NCBI RefSeq assembly: GCF_009884975.1
Contig: NZ_CP041970.1
Location: 124,001 to 188,000, forward strand
Reading direction: 5' to 3'
DNA: 64,000 nt
From: Acinetobacter dispersus
Lineage (GTDB): Bacteria > Pseudomonadota > Gammaproteobacteria > Pseudomonadales > Moraxellaceae
Made by a program: the position numbers and the translations under genes. Below the pieces are notes generated by a model. It had not been told where the DNA came from, ran no database searches, and saw nothing but the letters and a program-made list of their open reading frames with translations. Below are positions 26,715-33,843 of the stretch, piece by piece; positions within the stretch are counted from its first letter, which is position 1; every line of letters begins with the position of its first letter.

Positions 26715-27606
26715 TTATTCTTCTCCTGCGAATGATAGATATAATCAAAATAAGGAGTAATCCGCCGCCAAGTAATAAAGAAATCCAGGAAATAGAACTT
26801 CCGAACGTACTGAGTAAACTCGGATAATGCGCTGAATAGATATAGTCGAGTGGAATGACCACTGTACTCAGTCCGATTAGAATATAGCCGAATAAACTGG
26901 TTTCAACGCCGTCTGTAGTACTGGTAAATTGGGTGCGATTCAAATCCCATGAGATCCCCAGTTTAGGATATTCAATGGTATTTAAGGGCATACCCAATGG
27001 TGGGTTAATCACAACTTGATAACCTGAACTTTGTGATGGGTCGGTAATTGCTTGATAGAAATAATGTTGATGATGCTGAATTTTGCGGGCAGGGATACGT
27101 AGTTCAGTTGGGCTGTCTGATTGGATAATGTAGCTGCCAGCAGGCTGAGCAATCAGGTTTTCATCCCAGCCTGTTTCAATCAATGCCGCTAAAGGACGTA
27201 AGCCAATGGCGGTGGAAAAAGTTGCTTTAGCCGCAAAATACTTTGCATGAGCCATTTGATAGAAGGCGACAGGAATTGCACCATCATTGACGGCTTTTTT
27301 AATTTTATAATATTTAACCGCGCTAAAATATTCGTTCGGCAGGATTACACCCGGTTTGATCCCTCGTTCAATCAGTTGCTTGAAACTTTCAGAATCTAGT
27401 TGGTCTGAAGTGAATACAGGCCACCATGTTGCAGGTTGTGGAAATAGTTGTGCAACGGTTTGAGGTGCTTCAGTCTGCGTAGTTAATTCTGTTTTTGCTG
27501 TTTCAATTTTGCAGTGATAATACTGCTGATAAAATTGCTGCAACGTCGTATCAGGAATGTTACTGGTTGCGACCAGAACACCACAGATATTGAGTAATAC
27601 TGACAT
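26701..27606 (-). CDS. Unknown inner-membrane protein of the exopolysaccharide operon, 301 aa
   Basis: I do not recognise the family. The N-terminal 235 residues look soluble, with a PPLGMPLNTIEYPKLG segment and many aromatic residues. Two TM helices follow (about 238-258 and 272-294), ending in RRRRINARN. The basic tail after the last helix suggests a cytosolic C-terminus. The gene overlaps its upstream neighbour by ATGA (27604-27608) and the glycosyltransferase by 14 bp, so the products are made together and probably form a complex. It could be an accessory or regulatory subunit of the synthase. Confidence 0.7.
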   Translation of the reverse strand: MSVLLNICGVLVATSNIPDTTLQQFYQQYYHCKIETAKTELTTQTEAPQTVAQLFPQPATWWPVFTSDQLDSESFKQLIERGIKPGVILPNEYFSAVKYYKIKKAVNDGAIPVAFYQMAHAKYFAAKATFSTAIGLRPLAALIETGWDENLIAQPAGSYIIQSDSPTELRIPARKIQHHQHYFYQAITDPSQSSGYQVVINPPLGMPLNTIEYPKLGISWDLNRTQFTSTTDGVETSLFGYILIGLSTVVIPLDYIYSAHYPSLLSTFGSSISWISLLLGGGLLLILIISIIRRRRINARN

Positions 27607-28400
27607 CAGCGCACCTCTCGACTGGAAGGTGTTAAGTATTCAGTATGTTGCTCAATATGCAGTTTGAGTACAGTGAGTTCTTGAAGATCTTGAATGAAGT
27701 GTGGATAGATCTGATGTTCATCAACGCTCGGTTCGTGAATGACAATACTTTTAATTTCACTCAGTTCTTCGTTAATGAAATGGTAAATCACACTCTCTCT
27801 TTCATTTGAAAGAATCGCCATAATTTTATTCTGGGTTTCTTTCCAAATGTCTTCGCCCAGCATTTCACGAATTAGTACGGTATTATTGATATGAGTGCTA
27901 ATAATTTTATAGTGATCTTTATGCGTGAGCTGCAATAGCTTTTTTAATTCGCCTTGGAAATGTTTTAAGGCGGTCAGCGGTAAGATATCGTGTTGATAAT
28001 TACGATCATAACTTTGGATTGCACGAAAGCTTTTTAAGGCATTTTGAATATTATGACGTATTGCACTTAAAAAGATTGGGGTAATCGGTAGCACGAACAA
28101 TAACAACAGTTGACGTTCCACATAGGTTTGATTGGCCAAATCAAGAAAGAAATAGACTGCAACGCCCACAAATGTGATCAAACCGAGGACTAATGCCATG
28201 CCGACATTTAAAAAAGCCCCAGAAATTAACAGAATGAGCAGAAACACCCAACTACCGCGATAACTGGCTGGAAGCCACTCATATGCGACGATGCCCATAA
28301 AAATTTGAGCGGAAATAATCCACAAGACGAGTGCTGGAGCTGGATTTTTTTGCATAATAATTTTAGTTTTAATAAATGTCTTTTGTGACCAAGGTAGCAT
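27606..28400 (-). CDS. Four-TM membrane protein with degenerate GGDEF-like domain
   Basis: The 264-aa protein has four TM helices (roughly 24-42, 49-67, 70-90, 97-115) and a cytosolic part that can be aligned to a GGDEF domain: HDILPLTALKHFQGELKKLL resembles the DxLTGLxNR start, INNTVLIREMLGEDIWKE resembles the DxDxFKxxND...GHxxGD region, and INEEL stands where GG(D/E)EF should be. The catalytic residues are absent, so it cannot make c-di-GMP but could bind it or act as a scaffold, like PelD. This assignment is by eye. It is the first gene of the operon. An in-frame ATG at 28355 is an alternative start; neither has a clear ribosome binding site. Confidence 0.6.
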   Translation of the reverse strand: MLPWSQKTFIKTKIIMQKNPAPALVLWIISAQIFMGIVAYEWLPASYRGSWVFLLILLISGAFLNVGMALVLGLITFVGVAVYFFLDLANQTYVERQLLLLFVLPITPIFLSAIRHNIQNALKSFRAIQSYDRNYQHDILPLTALKHFQGELKKLLQLTHKDHYKIISTHINNTVLIREMLGEDIWKETQNKIMAILSNERESVIYHFINEELSEIKSIVIHEPSVDEHQIYPHFIQDLQELTVLKLHIEQHTEYLTPSSREVR

Positions 28401-28466
28401 TATTTTACGATTATTACGACAGTTTTTCTGTTGTTTGCTTTGTAAAATAATTTTATAAACAGTAAC

Positions 28467-28484
28467 ATACAGTATAGTCTGTAT
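28467..28484. promoter_or_regulatory. Inverted repeat ATACAG-N6-CTGTAT upstream of the exopolysaccharide operon
   Basis: A perfect 6-bp inverted repeat with a 6-nt spacer lies 67-84 bp upstream of the first operon gene. On the minus strand it contains TATACT, a good -10 hexamer, although no convincing -35 is at the right distance. A regulator binding here would overlap the promoter. Inference only. Confidence 0.4.
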
Positions 28485-28541
28485 TTCAAAAGAATAAAAA
28501 GTATCCTATTTTAGAAGTTTATTTAATTTCTGTAAGCTTTG

Positions 28542-29981
28542 TTAATGCGATTTGAATGCTTCGATTGCACGTAAGCGACTGGCCTTTAAATCCACCATGG
28601 GCTCAGGATAATCCAGTGTTGAAGGCTGATTTCTAGCATATGGTTCATGAATCATTTTGTTATCAAGATGGGCCAGTTCTGGAACCCATTTACGGATATA
28701 TTCACCTTCAGGATCAAACTTCTGTGATTGAGTTATCGGATTAAACACACGGAAATAAGGAACAGCATCTGTTCCTGTAGAAGCGCACCATTGCCATCCA
28801 CCATTATTGGCAGCCAAGTCACCATCAATCAGGTGCTGCATAAACCATTGTTCACCTTTCCGCCAGTCGATGAGGAGGTTCTTGCTTAGGAACATGGCAC
28901 AGATCATACGTACCCGATTATGCATCCATCCCGTGGCTAACATTTGCCGCATACCTGCATCAATAATGGGGATGCCTGTTTGTCCATGTTGCCATTTTTT
29001 TAAAGCAATAGAATCTTCGCGCCAGTTGATCTTTTGGGTCTGGGATTGAAAGGGCTGATGTTTGGAGACTTTGGGGAAATCAAACAAGATGTGTTGATAA
29101 AACTCACGCCAAAGTAGTTCATCCAACCATGTTTGTTGGCCTTCGGACTGAATCTCAAAATGTCCATGTTGCTGTCTAAAGAGTGCTTGTATGCATTGGC
29201 GAATCGAAATAATGCCAATATTTAAATAGGCTGAAAGCTGACTGGTGCCAGATAGCGCAGGTAAATCCCGTGCTGTTTTATAGTCAGTTAAGCGTTCATC
29301 AATAAATTGATCTAAGAGCATGAGTGCATGTGCTTCTCCAACTTGCCATTGGCTAAAGTTGGTATCTTGGATTTGTTTTATATAGTCGCGTTGTAATGTT
29401 TGGATGTCATCTTGTTGAAAGGCGGATATATCCAGCGACAGTGGTTGTTGCTTTGTTGGGGAAGGATAACATTGGGGTAAACCGTGCTGTAAACGTTGAT
29501 AGCAGGTTTTCTTAAATGCACCAAAAACCTGATAGGGCGAGTTTGATTGATTGCGGATGGAGGCAACTGGAAATAAAGTTCGATCATGGAAAAGGATCAA
29601 TTCTTTTTTATATTGATTGAGTTGCTGGTGTACAGCCTGATCTCGTTTGAGTTCATTGATGCCAAGTTCGATATTGGCATATATATTTTCAATATTAAGT
29701 TTTTGAATTAAATGTAAAAAGAAGTCAGGAATATCTTTCCAAAACGGAATGGTTTGAACCAGCACGGGAATATTTAGGTCTGCAAGTTGCTGTTTAAGTT
29801 GTTGTAATTGACGTAAATAAAATTCGATTTTAATCGCTGCATCGTCGTGTTGCTGCCACTGCGAAGGGGACAAAACGACAAGTGCAATTGTAGGGCCTGC
29901 TTGAGTCGCATGCCAAAGCGCTGCATGATCAAGGATTCTTAAATCTTGGCGAAACCAAATCAGTTGATAGGTCTGAGACAT
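28542..29981 (-). CDS. phrB: Deoxyribodipyrimidine photolyase
   Basis: The 479-aa protein has the N-terminal alpha/beta antenna domain (YQLIWFRQDLRILDHAAL) and the C-terminal FAD domain with WREFYQHILFDFP, GIPIIDAGMRQMLATGWMHN, MFLSKNLLIDWRKGE and DGDLAANNGGWQWCASTGTD, matching class I CPD photolyases. It repairs cyclobutane pyrimidine dimers using blue light. Length is normal. It ends 141 bp before the exopolysaccharide operon start on the same strand. Confidence 0.95.
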   Translation of the reverse strand: MSQTYQLIWFRQDLRILDHAALWHATQAGPTIALVVLSPSQWQQHDDAAIKIEFYLRQLQQLKQQLADLNIPVLVQTIPFWKDIPDFFLHLIQKLNIENIYANIELGINELKRDQAVHQQLNQYKKELILFHDRTLFPVASIRNQSNSPYQVFGAFKKTCYQRLQHGLPQCYPSPTKQQPLSLDISAFQQDDIQTLQRDYIKQIQDTNFSQWQVGEAHALMLLDQFIDERLTDYKTARDLPALSGTSQLSAYLNIGIISIRQCIQALFRQQHGHFEIQSEGQQTWLDELLWREFYQHILFDFPKVSKHQPFQSQTQKINWREDSIALKKWQHGQTGIPIIDAGMRQMLATGWMHNRVRMICAMFLSKNLLIDWRKGEQWFMQHLIDGDLAANNGGWQWCASTGTDAVPYFRVFNPITQSQKFDPEGEYIRKWVPELAHLDNKMIHEPYARNQPSTLDYPEPMVDLKASRLRAIEAFKSH

Positions 29982-30051
29982 AGCTGTGGATTAAAATCGA
30001 AAGTTGAATAACGTTAAGCGATTTTCCGATTTTGGAAAAGTACTTGGCAAT

Positions 30052-30080
30052 AAAAAAGCAAAGCCGAAGCTTTGCTTTTT
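30052..30080 (-). terminator. Terminator of slyD
   Basis: The stem AGCAAAGC/GCTTTGCT with loop CGAA has A- and T-runs on both sides. On the minus strand it lies 19 bp after slyD and is followed by TTTTTTA. Confidence 0.9.
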
Positions 30081-30098
30081 CCATCTAATTCAAAAGAA

Positions 30099-30581
30099 TT
30101 AGTGGTGGTGACCACCTGCACCGTGAACGTGACCATGATCTAATTCTTCTTGAGAAGCATCACGGATTTCTACGATTTCTACTTCAAAAGTAAGATCTTG
30201 GCCAGCAAGTGGGAAGTTCGCATCAACGATGATGTTGTCGCCTTCAATCGCTTTAACAGTTACGATTTGAACGCCATCATCAGTTTGAGCTTGGAATTGC
30301 ATACCAGGTTGGATGTTGTCCACACCTTGGAACATTTGAGCTGGAACTTCTTGAACGAGGTCTGGGTTGTATTCGCCATAACCTTCAGCAGCTGGAACGT
30401 TTACAGTGAATTTTTCGCCTACAGTTTTACCTGTAAGTGCATTTTCTAAACCAGGAATGATGTTGCCTGCGCCGTGCAAATATGCAAGTGGTTCACCTTG
30501 AGATTGATCAAGTGTTTCACCCTCAGCGTTTGTTAAAGTGTAGTGGAATGAAACCACGTGGTTAAGTGCAATAGCAGTCAT
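30099..30581 (-). CDS. slyD: FKBP-type peptidyl-prolyl isomerase SlyD
   Basis: From the ATG at 30581 the protein is 160 aa. The FKBP core is split by an IF (insert-in-flap) chaperone domain (about 65-125): LNHVVSFHYTLTNAEGETLD, GNIIPGLENALTGKTVGEK, GYGEYNPDLVQEVP, and FPLAGQDLTFEVEIVEIRDA. The tail DHGHVHGAGGHHH is short and His-rich, as in metal-binding SlyD proteins that deliver nickel, though shorter than in E. coli. The frame runs 21 bp further to a TTG, with an ATG in between; the start MTAIALNHVV matches family starts. Confidence 0.9.
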   Translation of the reverse strand: MTAIALNHVVSFHYTLTNAEGETLDQSQGEPLAYLHGAGNIIPGLENALTGKTVGEKFTVNVPAAEGYGEYNPDLVQEVPAQMFQGVDNIQPGMQFQAQTDDGVQIVTVKAIEGDNIIVDANFPLAGQDLTFEVEIVEIRDASQEELDHGHVHGAGGHHH

Positions 30582-30622
30582 GTTTTGAATCCATGTCATC
30601 AATAGTTTTAGCTGTATATCAT

Positions 30623-30660
30623 AAAGTGAAAAATAGATTTTGTTGACTATTTTCCACTTT
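30623..30660 (-). terminator. Hairpin after the NADH dehydrogenase gene
   Basis: A 14-bp stem with one G-T pair (30623-30636 with 30647-30660) and a 10-nt loop lies between ndh and slyD. It is AT-rich and the T-tail is modest. Confidence 0.45.
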
Positions 30661-30706
30661 TTGAAACGATTTAGTTAAATATTGAGACGAAATATCAAAT
30701 TTCAAC

Positions 30707-31993
30707 TCAATACAGTTTAATTTTTGGACGTACGCGACGTGTCAGAAAATCTTTCATGGTGAGCATACCTGCTTGGGTATAGCCATGAATATTGGCTTGA
30801 TGCAATCGGTATAACGATACATACATGGTTTTTGCAATAAAGCCCTGTACGCTAACATCACCCAACAACTCGCCTACAGCTTGATTATGGCTTAATGAGA
30901 CCAGAGATCCTTTCTCATTAAAGCTAAACATGGGTTGTGGAGAACCTGACAGACGTGCTGCCATTGCATCGACCAGAAATGTTGCTTGCTGACTTGCCAC
31001 TTGTGCACGTGGACCTAGAGGAGGCTGACGCGCATCTAATTGACAGTTGGCGCAATCACCAAAGGCAAATACATTGGGATCAGAATAAGTCTGTAGTGTT
31101 GCATACACCATTAAACGATTAATCTTGTCACGTTTAAAATCAGTAAATGATTCTAAAACTTTCGGTGCTTTGACGCCTGCTGCCCAAACCGTAATATCTG
31201 AGTGCAAGACGTTGCCATTACTAAAGTAGACATTTGATTCATCGACTTTTTGCACTTTATGTTGGGTCAGAATTTCAATGCCCATTTTCTTGAGTTGCTT
31301 GGCACTATGTGCAGCCGTTTTTTCAGTCAGTGCAGGGAGAATGCGATCAGAAGCTTCAATTAGGGTAATTTTGACCTGCTTCGGATCAATTTTCTTTAAA
31401 CCATAACGGTAAAAGTTTTTCGTGGTTTCAATCAGTTCTGCCGCCAGCTCCACACCTGTTGCACCAGCCCCAACGATACCAATATTTAGAGCGCGTTCGG
31501 TAGGTTGGTTTTGTGCTTCGATATAAAGGTGAAATAAATCTTGTTGGAAGATGTCTGCTTGTTGACGGCTATCAAGGAAATGACAATGTTCGCGCACACC
31601 TTCTGTACCAAAGTCATTCGATACCGAACCTACGGCTAGCACAAGTGTATCGTAGCTGAGGTTCTGGGTGAGTGGGGTGTGTTCTTTAGAAAGTTGCGGG
31701 GGAGAAAGCGTAATTTGTTTTTGATCTTTGTTTACATCGATTAAGGTTCCAAGTACGAACTCAAAATGATGTTTTTCTGCGTGAGCAAAATAATTGGTTT
31801 GTTCTTCGTGAGGATTTAGCGAGCCAGCAGCAATTTCATGTAGGAGAGGCTTCCAAATGTGAGTGAGGTTTTGATCGACTAGCGTAATTCTTGCTTTCTG
31901 TCTTTTACCAAAACGTTCACCTAGTTGTGTCGCAAGTTCTAAACCACCTGCGCCACCGCCCACAATCACGATATGATGTAAGGTTTTGCTCAT
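30707..31993 (-). CDS. ndh: Type II NADH:quinone oxidoreductase
   Basis: The 428-aa flavoprotein has an N-terminal FAD-binding GxGxxG motif (IVIVGGGAGGLELATQLG), a second dinucleotide motif for NADH (IGIVGAGATGVELAAELIE, about 166-184), the FAD-contacting FAFGDCANCQ near 313, and an amphipathic C-terminus (LTRRVRPKIKLY) for membrane attachment. It oxidises NADH and reduces quinone without pumping protons. Length and motifs are standard. Confidence 0.94.
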   Translation of the reverse strand: MSKTLHHIVIVGGGAGGLELATQLGERFGKRQKARITLVDQNLTHIWKPLLHEIAAGSLNPHEEQTNYFAHAEKHHFEFVLGTLIDVNKDQKQITLSPPQLSKEHTPLTQNLSYDTLVLAVGSVSNDFGTEGVREHCHFLDSRQQADIFQQDLFHLYIEAQNQPTERALNIGIVGAGATGVELAAELIETTKNFYRYGLKKIDPKQVKITLIEASDRILPALTEKTAAHSAKQLKKMGIEILTQHKVQKVDESNVYFSNGNVLHSDITVWAAGVKAPKVLESFTDFKRDKINRLMVYATLQTYSDPNVFAFGDCANCQLDARQPPLGPRAQVASQQATFLVDAMAARLSGSPQPMFSFNEKGSLVSLSHNQAVGELLGDVSVQGFIAKTMYVSLYRLHQANIHGYTQAGMLTMKDFLTRRVRPKIKLY

Positions 31994-32015
31994 GATTAAC
32001 CTAATTGTTTTTGTG

Positions 32016-32046
32016 AAAGGATGGCTGGATTATGCCATCCTTTTTT
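32016..32046. terminator. Hairpin between dacC-like gene and ndh
   Basis: The 10-bp stem AAAGGATGGC/GCCATCCTTT has an 8-nt loop and T-run on the plus strand. On the minus strand it lies 41 bp after the carboxypeptidase gene and probably ends its transcript, though the T-tail there is short. Confidence 0.6.
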
Positions 32047-32086
32047 CAACAATGTATGTGTAATCTTGATAAAAATAGTTGGTTTT

Positions 32087-33406
32087 TTACCCTTGATTTA
32101 CTGGATAAAGTTTGGCAGCTTTACTATCACTGGTAGAGAAAAAAGAGAACAGGTTAGAAAACCAAATCATAATTTTCTGGAAAATATTGGCTTCTTCAAT
32201 CTGCACATCATTCTCAATTTGTAAACTACGAATCAACTGATTATTTTGATAAATCGATACCGTTGCCAGATTCATGACTTGTGTCAAAGGGGCAGTTAAA
32301 TGCTGTTCATTGAGCTGAATATTGATATGTGTATTGGTGGTTTGTAGCGGTTCAACGGTCGTGACCTGTTGGTTTGCATCGATCAAATGAATACGTTGTG
32401 TCAATAAATCAAAGCTATTTAAATCAATTGGCGTTGCTTGGCCGTAAAGTGAGGTGGTCACAATCGTGGGCTGCTGTGTTTCCACTTTAAACATTTTCAA
32501 GGTTGATTTAATTACAGGAAGTTCTGCAATTAATCTTTGTTTTGGAATAACTTCTTCGTCACGGGTATAGGTATAAGCCAAGTTCATGAGTTTATGCGCC
32601 ACTTCAGCACGTTTTACTGCGCTAGGTGTACCTAATACCACAACAATCAAACGACGCTTTTCAACATGCGGGTTAAACGTCGGACGCTCTGCTGTTAATG
32701 CAAGATTGTAGCCTGCTGCTTTGGTATAACCCGTTTTTAGGCCATCTGCTGTTGGATCCATTTTTAAAGCAAGATTGGTTGCATGATGGAAGCGTTGGTT
32801 ATAACTAAAACTTGGCATTTTTGAATAATATAAATATTCAGGTGTTTCTTTCACAATCGCTTTTGCAAGTAGGCTTAAATCTGCAGCTGTTGAATAGTGA
32901 TCGGTCATGGTAATCCCAGCAGGGTTGCTGAAATGTGTATCTTTCATCCCAAGAGCTTGTGCTTCTTGGTTCATACGAGCAACGAACTGTGGCACACCGC
33001 CTGAAATTTTTTCAGCAAGGGTGACTGCCGCATCATTGGCAGACATCACAATTAAACCTGCCAACAGTTGATCCACAGAAATCTGTTCGCCAGCTTTCAG
33101 GTACATCTGTGACTCATCCCACATCACTGTACTGACCACAGGTGTAGCAGTCAGTACTTCTTCTTTACGTAATTTACCCGCTTCGATCTCTTTTAATGCG
33201 ATATAGGCAACCATCATTTTGGTTAAAGACGCTGGAGCACGTTGAACGTGGCTATTGTGTTCAGCAATGATTTGTCCTGATTGAGCATCAATCACCGACC
33301 ATGCTTGTGCTTCAACTGTTTCAGGTGCGATGTTCAGTAAATTTGCATGTGCAAGGTTTGCACAGACGAGACTAAACAACGTAAAGAGGGAGAGGAGAAA
33401 TTTCAC
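32087..33406 (-). CDS. dacC: D-alanyl-D-alanine carboxypeptidase (PBP5/6 family)
   Basis: The 439-aa protein has a signal peptide (cleavage near AHA-NLL) and the class C PBP motifs: SLTK with Ser60/Lys63, SAN at 122-124 and KTG at 224-226. A C-terminal beta-rich domain (about 290-390) is followed by an amphipathic anchor (KIMIWFSNLFSFF) typical of PBP5/6. It trims the terminal D-Ala from peptidoglycan pentapeptides. The start codon is GTG at 33406 with AAGG upstream. The tail after the anchor (STSDSKAAKLYPVNQG) is somewhat longer than usual. PBP5 versus PBP6 cannot be separated here. Confidence 0.92.
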   Translation of the reverse strand: MKFLLSLFTLFSLVCANLAHANLLNIAPETVEAQAWSVIDAQSGQIIAEHNSHVQRAPASLTKMMVAYIALKEIEAGKLRKEEVLTATPVVSTVMWDESQMYLKAGEQISVDQLLAGLIVMSANDAAVTLAEKISGGVPQFVARMNQEAQALGMKDTHFSNPAGITMTDHYSTAADLSLLAKAIVKETPEYLYYSKMPSFSYNQRFHHATNLALKMDPTADGLKTGYTKAAGYNLALTAERPTFNPHVEKRRLIVVVLGTPSAVKRAEVAHKLMNLAYTYTRDEEVIPKQRLIAELPVIKSTLKMFKVETQQPTIVTTSLYGQATPIDLNSFDLLTQRIHLIDANQQVTTVEPLQTTNTHINIQLNEQHLTAPLTQVMNLATVSIYQNNQLIRSLQIENDVQIEEANIFQKIMIWFSNLFSFFSTSDSKAAKLYPVNQG

Positions 33407-33483
33407 GTGAATACCTTGTATTGCCGATCCGATGGCCCAGAATGCGAGACAAGAATGCTATGACTTTTTTGTTGAAGAATCTA

Positions 33484-33750
33484 GGGGCTATTGACAATTT
33501 ATATATGAATTGCGTTGTAGGCTAAAAAATCATCAGACGAGGCGTGGAACGCAGGGAATGGCTATTCCCTTGCCAAGTTTCATAACGAAGTATGAGGATA
33601 TTTTAGCCACAACCCTTTGGGACAGGAGCATTTTTTGTCGCTACTACGTTATGCCTTGTTCATTTAGAATGACTAAATTTCACAAGACATGCCTTGTATC
33701 GCCTAAAAAACATCCGCTGTCGCAACCATAGATAAAGTGACAATAGCCCC
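33484..33750. mobile_element. MITE-like element, 267 bp, imperfect terminal inverted repeats, TA flanks
   Basis: The ends are inverted repeats: the left end 33484-33502 and the reverse complement of 33732-33750 match at 17 of 19 positions, both starting GGGGCTATTG. The similarity continues inward to a shared TTGCG with a one-base gap. TA dinucleotides flank both sides (33482-33483 and 33751-33752), as expected for TA-target elements such as IS630/Tc1-mariner. The interior holds more palindromes, including AGGGAAT-GGCT-ATTCCCT, and no convincing gene. It fills most of the 437-bp gap between dacC and the M61 peptidase gene. I infer a non-autonomous transposable element; the source transposase is not in the window. 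Confidence 0.72.
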
Positions 33751-33843
33751 TAAACTTTTGCTGACAATTACGACATCTACGCATGACTTTGTAAAAAAAT
33801 GCTAAGCTGTGTGAAATTGTTCCTATTTCCATGATTAAAAATT

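Noticed and set aside
21527..28400. Assigning the polysaccharide locus to pgaABCD or bcs
   Set aside because: There is no PgaB deacetylase, no PgaD, no PilZ domain on the synthase and no BcsZ/BcsQ; the exporter is too small for PgaA or BcsC.
28467..28484. LexA (SOS) box next to the photolyase gene
   Set aside because: The half-sites are in the reverse order of CTGT-N8-ACAG, and Acinetobacter lacks a canonical LexA system; the site lies downstream of phrB.
33510..33731. A 73-codon open frame inside the MITE-like element
   Set aside because: It lies wholly within the repeat, has no ribosome binding site or recognisable protein features, and its sequence is shaped by palindromes.
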